64,000 nucleotides of DNA from Methylobacter tundripaludum SV96 (GTDB lineage Bacteria; Pseudomonadota; Gammaproteobacteria; Methylococcales; Methylomonadaceae), in NCBI RefSeq assembly GCF_000190755.2, contig NZ_JH109152.1, forward strand, positions 1,086,555 through 1,150,554, read 5' to 3'. Positions 1 to 8,258 of this stretch are shown piece after piece. The notes beneath the pieces were generated by a model that was given only the letters and a program-made list of their open reading frames with translations, did not search any database and had not been told where the DNA came from. Position 1 is the stretch's first letter, and the number at the start of each line of letters is the position of its first letter. Both the position numbers and the translations under genes were made by a program.

Positions 1-190
1 TTCATTAGCCGGTGCCTTGCATGACATCGGTTCCGGTAAAATCCCCGAAGGCAGCAAGATTGTCTGTACCTTGACCGGTAACGGCTTGAAAGATCCCGAT
101 ACCGCTATCTCGCAATGTGCCGCTGAGCATCCTGTGACGATTGAAGCTAGTTTGGATGCGGTTAAGCGGGCTATTTTGGATTGTTTATAA
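1..190 (+). CDS. thrC: threonine synthase, C-terminal fragment
   Basis: The frame beginning at base 2 is open into the window and stops at 188-190. It encodes about 62 residues including VCTLTGNGLKDPDTAI, the typical C-terminal stretch of PLP-dependent threonine synthase, which converts O-phosphohomoserine to threonine. The 5' part lies outside the window. A rho-independent terminator follows at 353-377, and recJ comes next on the same strand. The assignment rests on the short conserved C-terminal motif only. Confidence 0.85.
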   Translation, partial: SLAGALHDIGSGKIPEGSKIVCTLTGNGLKDPDTAISQCAAEHPVTIEASLDAVKRAILDCL

Positions 191-218
191 TAAATTTTCA
201 CCGCGAAGTTTTATGTGT

Positions 219-334
219 CGCTGGTTCCTCCCAAGCTCCGGCTTGGGAACCCAGTAAGCGAAGCTCCAGCTTCGCGAGACGGGAAGCTGGAGCTTCCAAA
301 ACCGAATTCCCAAGCCGGAGCTTGGGAACCAGCG
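219..334. repeat. long palindromic repeat (REP/MITE-like)
   Basis: The outer arms (219-242 and 309-334) are near-perfect inverted copies around a core containing CCCAAGCTCCGGCTTGGGA-type palindromes, and a second nested palindrome (GAAGCTCCAGCTTCGC) lies between them. It sits between thrC and its terminator and encodes nothing convincing. It would fold into a large hairpin in DNA or RNA. Confidence 0.75.
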
Positions 335-352
335 AACAATCAAATAATTTAA

Positions 353-377
353 AGCCGACAACAGTCGGCTTTTTTAT
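353..377 (+). terminator. rho-independent terminator after thrC
   Basis: Stem AGCCGAC/GTCGGCT with a short ACA-type loop, followed by a run of T. It lies 160 nt after the thrC stop and just upstream of recJ. Confidence 0.8.
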
Positions 378-386
378 TGGAAACCC

Positions 387-2132
387 ATGTATTATCAAGG
401 CGTAAAAAAAACCATCGTTCCCCGTCCGGTCGCTAAAAAACGCGCCAATCTGGGAGAAATGCATCCCGTATTGGAACGTATCTTTTTAGCCAGGGGCTTA
501 ACGTCTACAGCCGAATTGGACCGGACGCTGGCGAAACTTCCGTCGCCATGGCTGTTATCGGGCATGGAAGAGATGGTCGGTCATTTGATCACTGCCATCA
601 ATGAGCAACAACGGATTTGCATTGTGGCCGATTTCGATGCCGATGGCGCAACCAGCTGTGCGGTGGCTATCAAGGGCTTGAAGTTACTGGGGGCAGGGGA
701 GGTAACATTTGTCGTGCCCAACCGCTTTGAATACGGTTACGGTTTGACACCTGAAATTGTCGATTTGGTTAAGCTGCAAAACCCTGATGTCATTATTACC
801 GTTGATAACGGCATATCGAGCATGGAGGGGGTTAGGGTGGCCAAAGACCTGGGCATAAAAGTCCTGATTACCGATCATCATTTACCTGCTCATGAATTAC
901 CTATTGCCGATGCCATTGTAAATCCCAATCTGGTCGATGATAAATTCCCCAGCGGCGCATTGGCCGGTGTCGGCGTTATTTTTTATGTATTAATGGCTTT
1001 AAGGAGCCGGTTAAGAGAAAAGAACTGGTTCGAGAAGAATCAGCTTCAGGAACCCAATCTCGCGCAGTTGCTTGATTATGTCGCACTGGGTACGGTCGCC
1101 GACGTGGTGGCGCTCGATCAGATCAACCGGGTTTTGGTGCATCAGGGCTTATTGAGAATACGCACGAGGCGCTCGCATCCGGGGATAAATGCGCTTATCG
1201 AGGTGTCGGGCAGAAAGCCTGAATCGATTTTTGCCTCCGATTTGGGCTTTGCGCTGGGGCCAAGGCTTAATGCAGCCGGACGCATGGATGATATGTCATT
1301 AGGGATTCAGTGTCTGCTAACCGAAGATCCGCTTCTGGCAAAAGAAATGGCCTTGCAACTCGACGAGCTGAACAATGACCGCCGGGAAGTTGAAGGTCAA
1401 ATGAAGAACGAAGCGATGGCTTTGTTAGGTGAAATGAAAAAGCTTGATGAGCACCATTTGCCTGCGGGCGTCTGCTTGTTCGACTCAAGCTGGCATCAAG
1501 GTGTTATCGGCATTTTGGCATCGCGGATTAAAGATCAATTGCATCGTCCCGTTATCGCTTTTGCGCCTGCCGGGAAAGATGAGATAAAAGGTTCGGCGCG
1601 CTCAATTCCCGGCGTTCACATTCGTGATGTATTGAGCGATATTGCCGCGGCACACCCTAAATTGCTGAGTAAGTTCGGCGGACATGCGATGGCCGCAGGC
1701 ATGAGTTTAAAAATGCACGATTATCCGCCTTTTGCGTTGGCTTTTGATGCTTTGGTCAGAAAGCGTCTGGTGACTATCGACTTGGAGCAGAAAATCTATT
1801 CCGATGGCGAGTTGACCGAACAGGAGATGACTATTGAGTTTGCCGATTTGCTCCAAAACGCAGGCACTTGGGGGCAGGAATTTCCCGAACCTGTTTTTGA
1901 TGGGGTTTTCGATGTTATTCAATCGCGCATAGTCGGACAGCGCCATCTTAAATTAGTGCTGAGAAAACCGTTCGGCGATTTGTTGATCGATGCGATTGCT
2001 TTTTATGTGGATAAGCCGGAGAGCTGGCTGGGTTTGCGGCACATTAAGGCGGCTTATAAACTGGACATCAATGAGTTCAGGGGCAATCGCAGCGTGCAGT
2101 TTATAGTGCAGTATCTGGAAAAAATTACATAA
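387..2132 (+). CDS. recJ: single-stranded-DNA-specific exonuclease RecJ
   Basis: This 581-residue protein matches RecJ, the 5'-3' ssDNA exonuclease of recombination and mismatch repair in the cytoplasm. DHH-phosphoesterase motifs are visible in order: DFDADG at residues 82-87, VDNG at 139-142, DHH at 163-165 and GTVADVVAL near 234. The DHHA1 and OB-like parts follow; GGHAMAAGMS is the conserved glycine-rich motif of DHHA1. The length is usual for the family. The ATG start comes shortly after the thrC terminator. A bidirectional terminator directly follows the stop. No defect seen. Confidence 0.95.
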   Translation: MYYQGVKKTIVPRPVAKKRANLGEMHPVLERIFLARGLTSTAELDRTLAKLPSPWLLSGMEEMVGHLITAINEQQRICIVADFDADGATSCAVAIKGLKLLGAGEVTFVVPNRFEYGYGLTPEIVDLVKLQNPDVIITVDNGISSMEGVRVAKDLGIKVLITDHHLPAHELPIADAIVNPNLVDDKFPSGALAGVGVIFYVLMALRSRLREKNWFEKNQLQEPNLAQLLDYVALGTVADVVALDQINRVLVHQGLLRIRTRRSHPGINALIEVSGRKPESIFASDLGFALGPRLNAAGRMDDMSLGIQCLLTEDPLLAKEMALQLDELNNDRREVEGQMKNEAMALLGEMKKLDEHHLPAGVCLFDSSWHQGVIGILASRIKDQLHRPVIAFAPAGKDEIKGSARSIPGVHIRDVLSDIAAAHPKLLSKFGGHAMAAGMSLKMHDYPPFALAFDALVRKRLVTIDLEQKIYSDGELTEQEMTIEFADLLQNAGTWGQEFPEPVFDGVFDVIQSRIVGQRHLKLVLRKPFGDLLIDAIAFYVDKPESWLGLRHIKAAYKLDINEFRGNRSVQFIVQYLEKIT

Positions 2133-2133
2133 A

Positions 2134-2162
2134 AAAAGGGCGGATAAACCGCCCTTTTTTGT
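2134..2162. terminator. bidirectional rho-independent terminator
   Basis: GGGCGG/CCGCCC stem flanked by A-run and T-run, placed between the convergent recJ and PPIase genes, so it can serve both. Confidence 0.9.
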
Positions 2163-2174
2163 ATAACGTAACGC

Positions 2175-3206
2175 TTATTTTTTTGTTTCTGCCGGGGCTG
2201 CGGGTGCAGGTTCTGCCGCAGGAGTAGCCGGTTTCTCTTCGGCTGCTGCCGGAGCTTTTTCAATAGCCTTGGCAGGTTCAGCCGCTGCTGGTGCTTCCTC
2301 AGCAGTTGGCGTTGCAGGTTCTGCCGGAGCCGTTTCCGCTTTTGGTGTTTCGTCAGTCAGTGGCACCAATATTTCCACTTTTGCCTGTTTGCGCAATGTT
2401 TCGATCATCTCTTGAACTTTTTTGCGTTGCAGGAAAGGCGTCAATTGCTCTTTAACCGCTTCCAAGGGTGGAGGTGTTACCGGGCGGGAATCTTCTTTCA
2501 AAATCACATGAAAGCCAAACTGGGTCTTAACGGGTTCTTTGGTGTATTTGCCTTTTTCCAGTGCGGCCACTGCTTCAGAGAAAGGTGCAACCATTTGTGC
2601 GGCAGAAAACCAGCCTAAATCACCGCCATTTTGCGATTCTTTAGCGTCTAATGAATTCTTGTTGGCTAATTTGGCAAAATCCGCCCCCTTATCCAATTCG
2701 GTAATCAGTTTTTTAGCTTCGGTTTCGGTTTTAACCAGGATATGACGCGCTTTATATTCGGTGCCCTTTTCAGCGGCAACTTTGCTGTCGTATTCGGCTT
2801 TGATTTCTGCATCAGTTACCGGATTGGCTTTAATGAAGTTTTGCAGATCGGCTTGGGTCAGTAATGCTTTTTTAGCGGCTTCAAGCTGCGCTACAAGTTC
2901 AGGTGACTTGTCCAGTTGTTTTTGCGTAGCATCCTGAACCAGCAACTCACGTTGAATGAGTTCTTCAACCAGTTTTTCTTTAGGAAATGTTTGTCCGTGG
3001 CTACGTTCGGCGATTTCTTTTTCCAAGGTCTCAAGCGTTGATTTGGCGATATACTGGCCATTAACAACAGCAACAGCATCGGCTTTATCAACCGCAGGTG
3101 TGGCGGTTGCAGCTGGAGCGCTGCCGACATTAGTGGCTTTTTCTTGATTACAACCGGCAATCAATGCTGTGCCGACAACAAGTAGAGGGATGAATTTTTT
3201 TTTCAT
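2175..3206 (-). CDS. PpiC/SurA-type peptidyl-prolyl isomerase lipoprotein
   Basis: The 343-residue protein begins with a lipoprotein signal (lipobox IAGC, Cys19), so it should be membrane-anchored and face the periplasm. A SurA-N-like helical segment (about 45-145) precedes a parvulin domain (about 150-245) with the typical ARHILV start, NGGDLGWF and FGFHVI motifs. The last 60 residues are Ala/Pro/Glu-rich, probably a disordered tail. A role in outer-membrane or exported protein folding is inferred from the family. It is the last gene of yciB-yciI-bolA-PPIase and starts immediately after the bolA stop. Confidence 0.88.
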   Translation of the reverse strand: MKKKFIPLLVVGTALIAGCNQEKATNVGSAPAATATPAVDKADAVAVVNGQYIAKSTLETLEKEIAERSHGQTFPKEKLVEELIQRELLVQDATQKQLDKSPELVAQLEAAKKALLTQADLQNFIKANPVTDAEIKAEYDSKVAAEKGTEYKARHILVKTETEAKKLITELDKGADFAKLANKNSLDAKESQNGGDLGWFSAAQMVAPFSEAVAALEKGKYTKEPVKTQFGFHVILKEDSRPVTPPPLEAVKEQLTPFLQRKKVQEMIETLRKQAKVEILVPLTDETPKAETAPAEPATPTAEEAPAAAEPAKAIEKAPAAAEEKPATPAAEPAPAAPAETKK

Positions 3207-3485
3207 TTATAATCTTCCTTTGGTTTCTTCAGAGGGTGAGAGAGCATTAATGCCTAAGGCATGAATTTGTTGTTTCATCATGTCGCCCAACGCATTATAA
3301 ATAAGCTGATGTCGTTGAACTAAAGATCTGCCTTCAAAAATTTCAGCGACAATAGAAACATGATAGTGTCCGCCGCCGCTACGCGCGCCGGCATGTCCGG
3401 CATGAGCCGTACTGTTATCAATAATTTCTAGAAGCTCCGGTTTAAAAGCATCATTTAACAGTTGTTTAATGAGTTCGGATGTCAT
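3207..3485 (-). CDS. BolA family protein
   Basis: 92 residues with the BolA fold signature: [19 protein letters not shown], then [19 protein letters not shown] near the centre. BolA proteins partner monothiol glutaredoxins in iron-sulfur handling or act as regulators; which one cannot be decided here. The start ATG overlaps the yciI stop by 4 nt (ATGA), and the gene abuts the PPIase gene, indicating one transcript. Confidence 0.9.
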   Translation of the reverse strand: MTSELIKQLLNDAFKPELLEIIDNSTAHAGHAGARSGGGHYHVSIVAEIFEGRSLVQRHQLIYNALGDMMKQQIHALGINALSPSEETKGRL

Positions 3486-3784
3486 TGTGGAAAGACCTTT
3501 TTAAATGGTTTAACGGTAACCTTGGCATAAACCCCGGCATCGATGTAAGGATCAACGTCCGCCCATTGTTGGGCATCTGTCAGACTGTCAAATTCAGCAA
3601 CCACCAAGCTGCCTGTAAAACCCGCTGCACCGGGATTGTCACTGTCAATTGAGGGATGAGGGCCTGCTAATATCAGACGTCCGGCATCCTGGAGCTCTTG
3701 CAGTCGCTTAAGGTGCGCCGGGCGTACGGATAACCTTTTCTCAAGACTATCCGCTACATCTTCACTGATAATGGCGTATAGCAC
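3482..3784 (-). CDS. YciI-like protein
   Basis: 100-residue ferredoxin-like-fold protein of the YciI family ([10 protein letters not shown] start, [13 protein letters not shown], then [19 protein letters not shown]). These usually dimerise and have a conserved His/Asp pair in the cleft; the biochemical role is unknown. Only 3 nt separate it from yciB, and its stop overlaps the bolA start, so it is translationally coupled. Confidence 0.88.
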   Translation of the reverse strand: MLYAIISEDVADSLEKRLSVRPAHLKRLQELQDAGRLILAGPHPSIDSDNPGAAGFTGSLVVAEFDSLTDAQQWADVDPYIDAGVYAKVTVKPFKKVFPQ

Positions 3785-3787
3785 TGC

Positions 3788-4324
3788 TTATTCCTCTGTA
3801 TCGGGGATGTGTTTATATAAAAAAACCATTTGCAGCAAAATAAAAACAACCATTAAAGCCGGTACGCCAAATGTTTTAAAGGTAACCCAATCATCGGTAT
3901 TGTAATTGTACATCACATAAAGATTGATAAAGCCTACACTGATAAAAAAGCAGCCCCATAAGGTATTTAATCGTTTCCAGATCAATGCGGGCAAGGTTAA
4001 ATTGCCCGACAGCATTTTTTCAATGAAGGTTTTTTTACCGACAAACTGGCTACCCAAAAAGGCAGTGCCAAATAGCCATTCTATGATGGAGAGTTTCCAT
4101 TTGATAAATTGCTCATCCTGCAAATAAAGCGTTGCGCCACCCATCACCAGAATCAACCCCAGCGTAATCCATTGCATGGTTTCAACCTTGCGGTGTTTAA
4201 ACCAGGCATAAGCTACCTGGATAATGGTTGCCACAATAACAACGGCGGTGGCGACATAAATATCGTAAATTTTAAACGCAATAAAAAATAAAAGGATAGG
4301 GAAAAATTCGAAAAGCTGTTTCAT
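3788..4324 (-). CDS. yciB: inner-membrane septation protein A (YciB/IspZ)
   Basis: 178 residues with about five hydrophobic helices and the YciB hallmark FFPILLFFIAFK at the N-terminus, KPTIIQ-like region at residue 36 and FLGSQFVGKK in the middle. YciB is an inner-membrane protein linked to cell-envelope synthesis and division. It is the first gene of a four-gene minus-strand run. Length fits the family. Confidence 0.92.
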   Translation of the reverse strand: MKQLFEFFPILLFFIAFKIYDIYVATAVVIVATIIQVAYAWFKHRKVETMQWITLGLILVMGGATLYLQDEQFIKWKLSIIEWLFGTAFLGSQFVGKKTFIEKMLSGNLTLPALIWKRLNTLWGCFFISVGFINLYVMYNYNTDDWVTFKTFGVPALMVVFILLQMVFLYKHIPDTEE

Positions 4325-4345
4325 AGTAACTGAAGGTAGGGGTGA

Positions 4346-4681
4346 TCAGGCGTAAGCATCTATTCCTGTTATCAATTGAGCACGTTGGTCTCGCAGCGGT
4401 GCATTGAATGCCTGATTATAGGCAGAAAGCGCTCTTAAGGTTCGTGAGTCGGTTGGTTTAATGATGTTATCTTGGCCTGATAAATCAATGGCTAAGCTAA
4501 CATTATCCAGTGTTTTTTTAATCTCTTCAGGTGAAGAAGGCTGATTAAATTTTTTGTTTTGAGTGTCTTTTGTGGCGGCGGATAGTTCATTTTCGTCTTT
4601 ATTTTTCGCACTATCGGTCCTGCCAACTTTCTGGTTATGGCCGATGGGCGAAAAAGTTAATGATGAATTATGAACTCTCAT
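4346..4681 (-). CDS. hypothetical protein, 111 aa
   Basis: Hydrophilic protein with a low-complexity Lys/Asn/Asp middle and a conserved-looking C-terminus (TLRALSAYNQAF through GIDAYA). I have seen similar C-terminal tails in unnamed proteobacterial proteins but know no function. It is 21 nt upstream of yciB on the same strand and could be in the same transcript. No signal peptide or membrane segment. Confidence 0.6.
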   Translation of the reverse strand: MRVHNSSLTFSPIGHNQKVGRTDSAKNKDENELSAATKDTQNKKFNQPSSPEEIKKTLDNVSLAIDLSGQDNIIKPTDSRTLRALSAYNQAFNAPLRDQRAQLITGIDAYA

Positions 4682-4798
4682 ATTTAAAGCGAGTTGCTAC
4701 ACAAATTTAACACAGTTCATTGTAAAATCTTTACTGAGGAATGTACATGCTTGAATAGTCGTTTCTGCTAGAATATCGATTATTTTTGGAGTAAATCA

Positions 4799-5098
4799 GT
4801 GGATAAAAGCACACAAACAGAATTAGAAGCGGCTGCATTCAGACGCTTAGTCAGTCATTTACAAAAGCACACCGAGGTTCAAAACATCGAGTTAATGATA
4901 TTGGCGGATTTTTGCAGAAACTGCCTGGCTAAATGGTATATGGCGGAGGCAGCAGAGCAGGGCATAGCGATGGATTATGAGCAGGCCAGGGAAGTGGTCT
5001 ACGGCATGCCTTATAAAGAGTGGAAAGATAAATTCCAAACCGAAGCGACGGACGAACAATTGGCCGCTTTCGACCGCAAACAACAAGCTAAATTATAA
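4799..5098 (+). CDS. DUF1244 family protein
   Basis: 99 residues starting from GTG, with GGAG 6-10 nt upstream. The sequence contains ILADFCRNCLAKWY and YGMPYKEWKDKFQ, both characteristic of the DUF1244 family, a small helical domain of unknown function. Its stop overlaps the start of the following methyltransferase by one base (TAATG), so the two are probably translated together. Confidence 0.85.
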   Translation: MDKSTQTELEAAAFRRLVSHLQKHTEVQNIELMILADFCRNCLAKWYMAEAAEQGIAMDYEQAREVVYGMPYKEWKDKFQTEATDEQLAAFDRKQQAKL

Positions 5099-5838
5099 TG
5101 ACCGACAAATCACAATACGACGCCCTATTTTCCGGCGTGATCGGGCAGGATTATGAACTGCTCAACTTAATCTGTCCCTTAGCAACCCAAATGAGCCGCT
5201 TGGTAGGTGTTGCAGCCGCAGAGTATTCCGCGCAGGCAAGCGATAACCTGACTGTTGTAGAACTGGGCGGCGGCACCGGCATTACCACCTTATCGCTATT
5301 AACCGCGTCAGATAAGCTCAATATCCTAAGTATCGATAACGAACCGGTTATGCAGGAACAGGCCAAAACGCATCTGAACAAATGGGCGCTAGAAGGCAAA
5401 CTGGCTTTTTGCGGCGATGATGCCTTGACGGCGTTAACAAACATTGCAAGCGACAGCGTCGATATGGTGGCTTCGGCGTATACCTTACACAATTTTCTCG
5501 ATACTTATCGCAAGGAAGTCATACAAGAGATTTTCAGGATTTTAAAACCCGGCGGTCAATTCATTAACGGCGACCGTTACGGCTTGGATGATGTTTCCCA
5601 ACATACGCGCACCATACAGCAGGAAGTCAGCGGTTATTTCAAGGTGCTGACCCGGATCAATAAACTGGACGTGCTGGAACACTGGATAGTGCATTTGTTT
5701 AGCGATGAATCGGAAAATCATGTCATGCGCGAATCGGTGGCGTTAGATCAACTACGTGATAGCGGATTTTCAGACATCACCCTTAGCCACAGACTTGAAG
5801 TCAATGCGTTGGTTACAGCCACAAAGCCCGGTTTATAA
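5098..5838 (+). CDS. class I SAM-dependent methyltransferase
   Basis: 246 residues with a Rossmann methyltransferase core: motif I VVELGGGTGITTL (about 54-66), an acidic motif II at ILSIDNEPVM, and SVDMVASAYTLHNF as the post-II/III region. Substrate unknown; the family includes small-molecule and ubiquinone/menaquinone-type enzymes. Coupled to the DUF1244 gene by a 1-nt overlap, and followed 8 nt later by a lipoprotein gene. Confidence 0.85.
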   Translation: MTDKSQYDALFSGVIGQDYELLNLICPLATQMSRLVGVAAAEYSAQASDNLTVVELGGGTGITTLSLLTASDKLNILSIDNEPVMQEQAKTHLNKWALEGKLAFCGDDALTALTNIASDSVDMVASAYTLHNFLDTYRKEVIQEIFRILKPGGQFINGDRYGLDDVSQHTRTIQQEVSGYFKVLTRINKLDVLEHWIVHLFSDESENHVMRESVALDQLRDSGFSDITLSHRLEVNALVTATKPGL

Positions 5839-5846
5839 AATCACCC

Positions 5847-7088
5847 ATGAAACACATCGTTAACATTTCCTGGCTGCTTATTGTCACAGCCCAACTAAGC
5901 GGCTGTGCGAGCCTGGGTAAGGGTATGGCTGAAGCCTTTCTGGAAAAACAGCAATTGGCCGATACCCGTCTTTGCGAAATATGGGGAAAATCTTTTAAAG
6001 GGCTTTCGCCGTTTCTGAACAGTAAGCAAGGCAAAATGAAGGTGCTCATGGTGCATGGGGTGGGCGATCATTTACCGGGATATTCCACGCAATTTGTCGA
6101 AAAGCTGGCCAAAGAGCTGAATCTGCCGGTGATGTCAACGCAGTACAAAAACATTACCCTGACCAGTCGACTTGATTCAAGCAAAAATCTGGGCAACTTA
6201 AGAATCAACCGGTTGCTAAGCAAAGACAGAAGCAAGGAATTACTGTTTTATGAATTAAGCTGGTCGGTCATTACCGCCAAGCAAAAAGAAGTGCTGGCCT
6301 ATGATAATTCGGGGGAATATTCCTTTCGCAGGGCTGAAGTCAATAACCTGATGAAGAGGTTCTCCAATGATACCGGTCCTGACCCAATTATCTATCTGGG
6401 AGAGAGCAGGGAAGATATACAGGTTTCATTCGGCCAATCTTTCTGTTGGATGACCAAAAGCAGCTGGGATGATTTGCCTGATGATGTGACGCAAGCCTGT
6501 TCATTTAATGACGACACAGCAGCGGCTAATACTCATATCGATCAGTATGCCTTTATTTCGCACAGCCTGGGCAGCCGCATAATTATCGATGGAATGCAGC
6601 GCATTGCTTCTTTACTGGATAAGCGCGATGTCGATTTCTCAGAGGCATTAAAGACTAAAGAAATCCCCATTTATATGATGTCCAACCAACTGCCCATGTT
6701 GCAGTTAGGCCGTAAATTACCCGATGTAAGCAATCAAAAATCTGCGTATTGTCAACCGAATGGCGAAAAATATAATCAACGCATGTTGGCTAAAACGCCC
6801 ATCATTGCCTTTAGCGATCCAAACGATTTATTAAGTTATGCGATTCCACATGGTTTTGTAGAAAAGTATCTGGACTCAAGACTCTGCATTGATGTGACTA
6901 ATATCAATATCAATGTTGCGACCATCCTTGACGCATTCGGCTTGGGTAAATTCGCCAATCCTATTGACGCGCACGTAGGTTATGATACCGATGATCGAGT
7001 GGTTGCGCTCATCGCTAAAGGCATTGGCAACAAGAATACAGCCAATGTTGTGAATGACCGTTGTCGGTGGGTTGAAACGATAGAATAA
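5847..7088 (+). CDS. putative lipoprotein alpha/beta-hydrolase
   Basis: 413 residues with a lipoprotein signal (LSGC, Cys20). VMVH/GVGDHLPGYS-type sequence at about 68-80 resembles the oxyanion-loop region of alpha/beta hydrolases, and SHSLG (238-242) fits a nucleophile elbow with Ser240. The likely site is the periplasmic face of a membrane. Substrate and exact family are not recognised. The gene follows the methyltransferase by 8 nt and may share its transcript. Confidence 0.65.
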   Translation: MKHIVNISWLLIVTAQLSGCASLGKGMAEAFLEKQQLADTRLCEIWGKSFKGLSPFLNSKQGKMKVLMVHGVGDHLPGYSTQFVEKLAKELNLPVMSTQYKNITLTSRLDSSKNLGNLRINRLLSKDRSKELLFYELSWSVITAKQKEVLAYDNSGEYSFRRAEVNNLMKRFSNDTGPDPIIYLGESREDIQVSFGQSFCWMTKSSWDDLPDDVTQACSFNDDTAAANTHIDQYAFISHSLGSRIIIDGMQRIASLLDKRDVDFSEALKTKEIPIYMMSNQLPMLQLGRKLPDVSNQKSAYCQPNGEKYNQRMLAKTPIIAFSDPNDLLSYAIPHGFVEKYLDSRLCIDVTNININVATILDAFGLGKFANPIDAHVGYDTDDRVVALIAKGIGNKNTANVVNDRCRWVETIE

Positions 7089-7116
7089 AAACGGGAAGGT
7101 AAGGGGGCAATAACGC

Positions 7117-7572
7117 TTAATTTTCTTGCTGATTCCCGTTTATAAAGCTTAATTGACCTATTTCATGCTCGTTTTCATCCCACATAATAAGTAATCCATT
7201 TTTCTTCCCATCTTTATAATTTGTTTCAATATATTTCTTTTTATTTGAATGATATTTCTCATGTTTGCCGGTGAATGGTTTATCCTCATTAGGCATATAA
7301 GCAAGATCATTTCTAATTTCCAGTTCTTCTGAGGTCACTATTTCTTTAGGTTTTGTATCTTGTAAAACGTTGCTTTTATTCGGGGCTATTTTTTTTGGCT
7401 TTATATGTTTTGAAATAGTGCTTTCAGCCTTAACTTTTTTCTTCGCTTTCTTGTTTTTCAAAGCCTTGGACTTGGCGTTTGCTTGGGATATTATTTCCGC
7501 CAAAACTCTAGCGTCAGCGCCACAATCTGAAATAAAAAAAGCTATAACTAATATAAATATTATATTTTTCAT
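7117..7572 (-). CDS. lysine-rich exported hypothetical protein with MORN-like end
   Basis: 151 residues. The N-terminus is hydrophobic with a Cys at residue 17 (FISDCGAD) and could be a signal or lipoprotein signal, though the lipobox is poor. The middle is Lys-rich and the C-terminus (FTGKHEKYHSNKKKYIE, then YKDGKKNGLLIMWDENE) resembles the MORN/YwqK-type repeats. The gene is AT-rich compared with its neighbours. Function unknown. Confidence 0.55.
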   Translation of the reverse strand: MKNIIFILVIAFFISDCGADARVLAEIISQANAKSKALKNKKAKKKVKAESTISKHIKPKKIAPNKSNVLQDTKPKEIVTSEELEIRNDLAYMPNEDKPFTGKHEKYHSNKKKYIETNYKDGKKNGLLIMWDENEHEIGQLSFINGNQQEN

Positions 7573-7632
7573 TAAAATAATTTAAATAAGTTGGTCTTAG
7601 ACTTATGAAGTGCAGCTTTTCAGATTTATTCA

Positions 7633-7736
7633 CTGATGTTACGCACGGATGGTATGCCGCGCCGAGCACCGGAGCTTTTATCGAGAACAGCCCGAATGTT
7701 AAAGCGGTCGAAATTCGGCTAACTGCGTAACATCAG
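7633..7736. repeat. 104-bp element with 13-bp perfect inverted ends
   Basis: CTGATGTTACGCA at 7633-7645 is matched in inverse at 7724-7736. The interior has no coding signal. This looks like a small MITE- or REP-type element in the 7573-8258 intergenic region. Confidence 0.55.
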
Positions 7737-7846
7737 TTATTCAGTGACATTTATGACAAAGCACCGCTAAAGACGCAACAAGTCTAGCATAGCCCCATGC
7801 CACCTTGGTACAGCATAATAATAGACACAGCATTTATTTAACTTCG

Positions 7847-7965
7847 GCTGCGAGACAAGAGTCGAGTAGTCCCCAGAAGCGATAGTGCATGTGTTTTCAC
7901 GAACCGTCTTTTTGCGTAGTGAAAATGAGGCTTTCCGAAATTGCGTCGAGTCATTGTGAGAATGC
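7847..7965. repeat. partial copy of the 260-bp dispersed repeat
   Basis: About 119 bp that match the first half of the repeat at 29336-29595 and, inverted, the second half of 33971-34228, with scattered substitutions and small indels. Shared strings include GAGTAGTCCCCAGAAGCGAT and GCGTAGTGAAAATG. The rest of the 7573-8258 gap contains only the 7633-7736 element and nothing else I can support. Confidence 0.8.
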
Positions 7966-8258
7966 GGTTAGATACTGCTGATCGACGCAATTTCTTCCAT
8001 CCGCCGTTACAATTTGGCATTGGCTGACACATTCTGAGCCATTTGCTGACGGTCGCGACTGACTGCTTTATGGCGATGAATATGGCGGAATGAAGTTCGG
8101 CAATACGCCAAGACCGGACTGACATGATTTTATTTGAATATCCGCTGTCGCCCCCGGCCTCACAAAATTTATAAATACCGCCATGAATAAAGATCATTTA
8201 ACAGCCTTGACTCGACGGAGTAATGTTTTCAATGAATCTTTTTCCAATGGAGCTATTT

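Noticed and set aside
4741..4798. Sigma70 promoter for the DUF1244 gene from TTGAAT and TAGAAT
   Set aside because: The spacing between the two hexamers is 12 nt, too short for a normal promoter.
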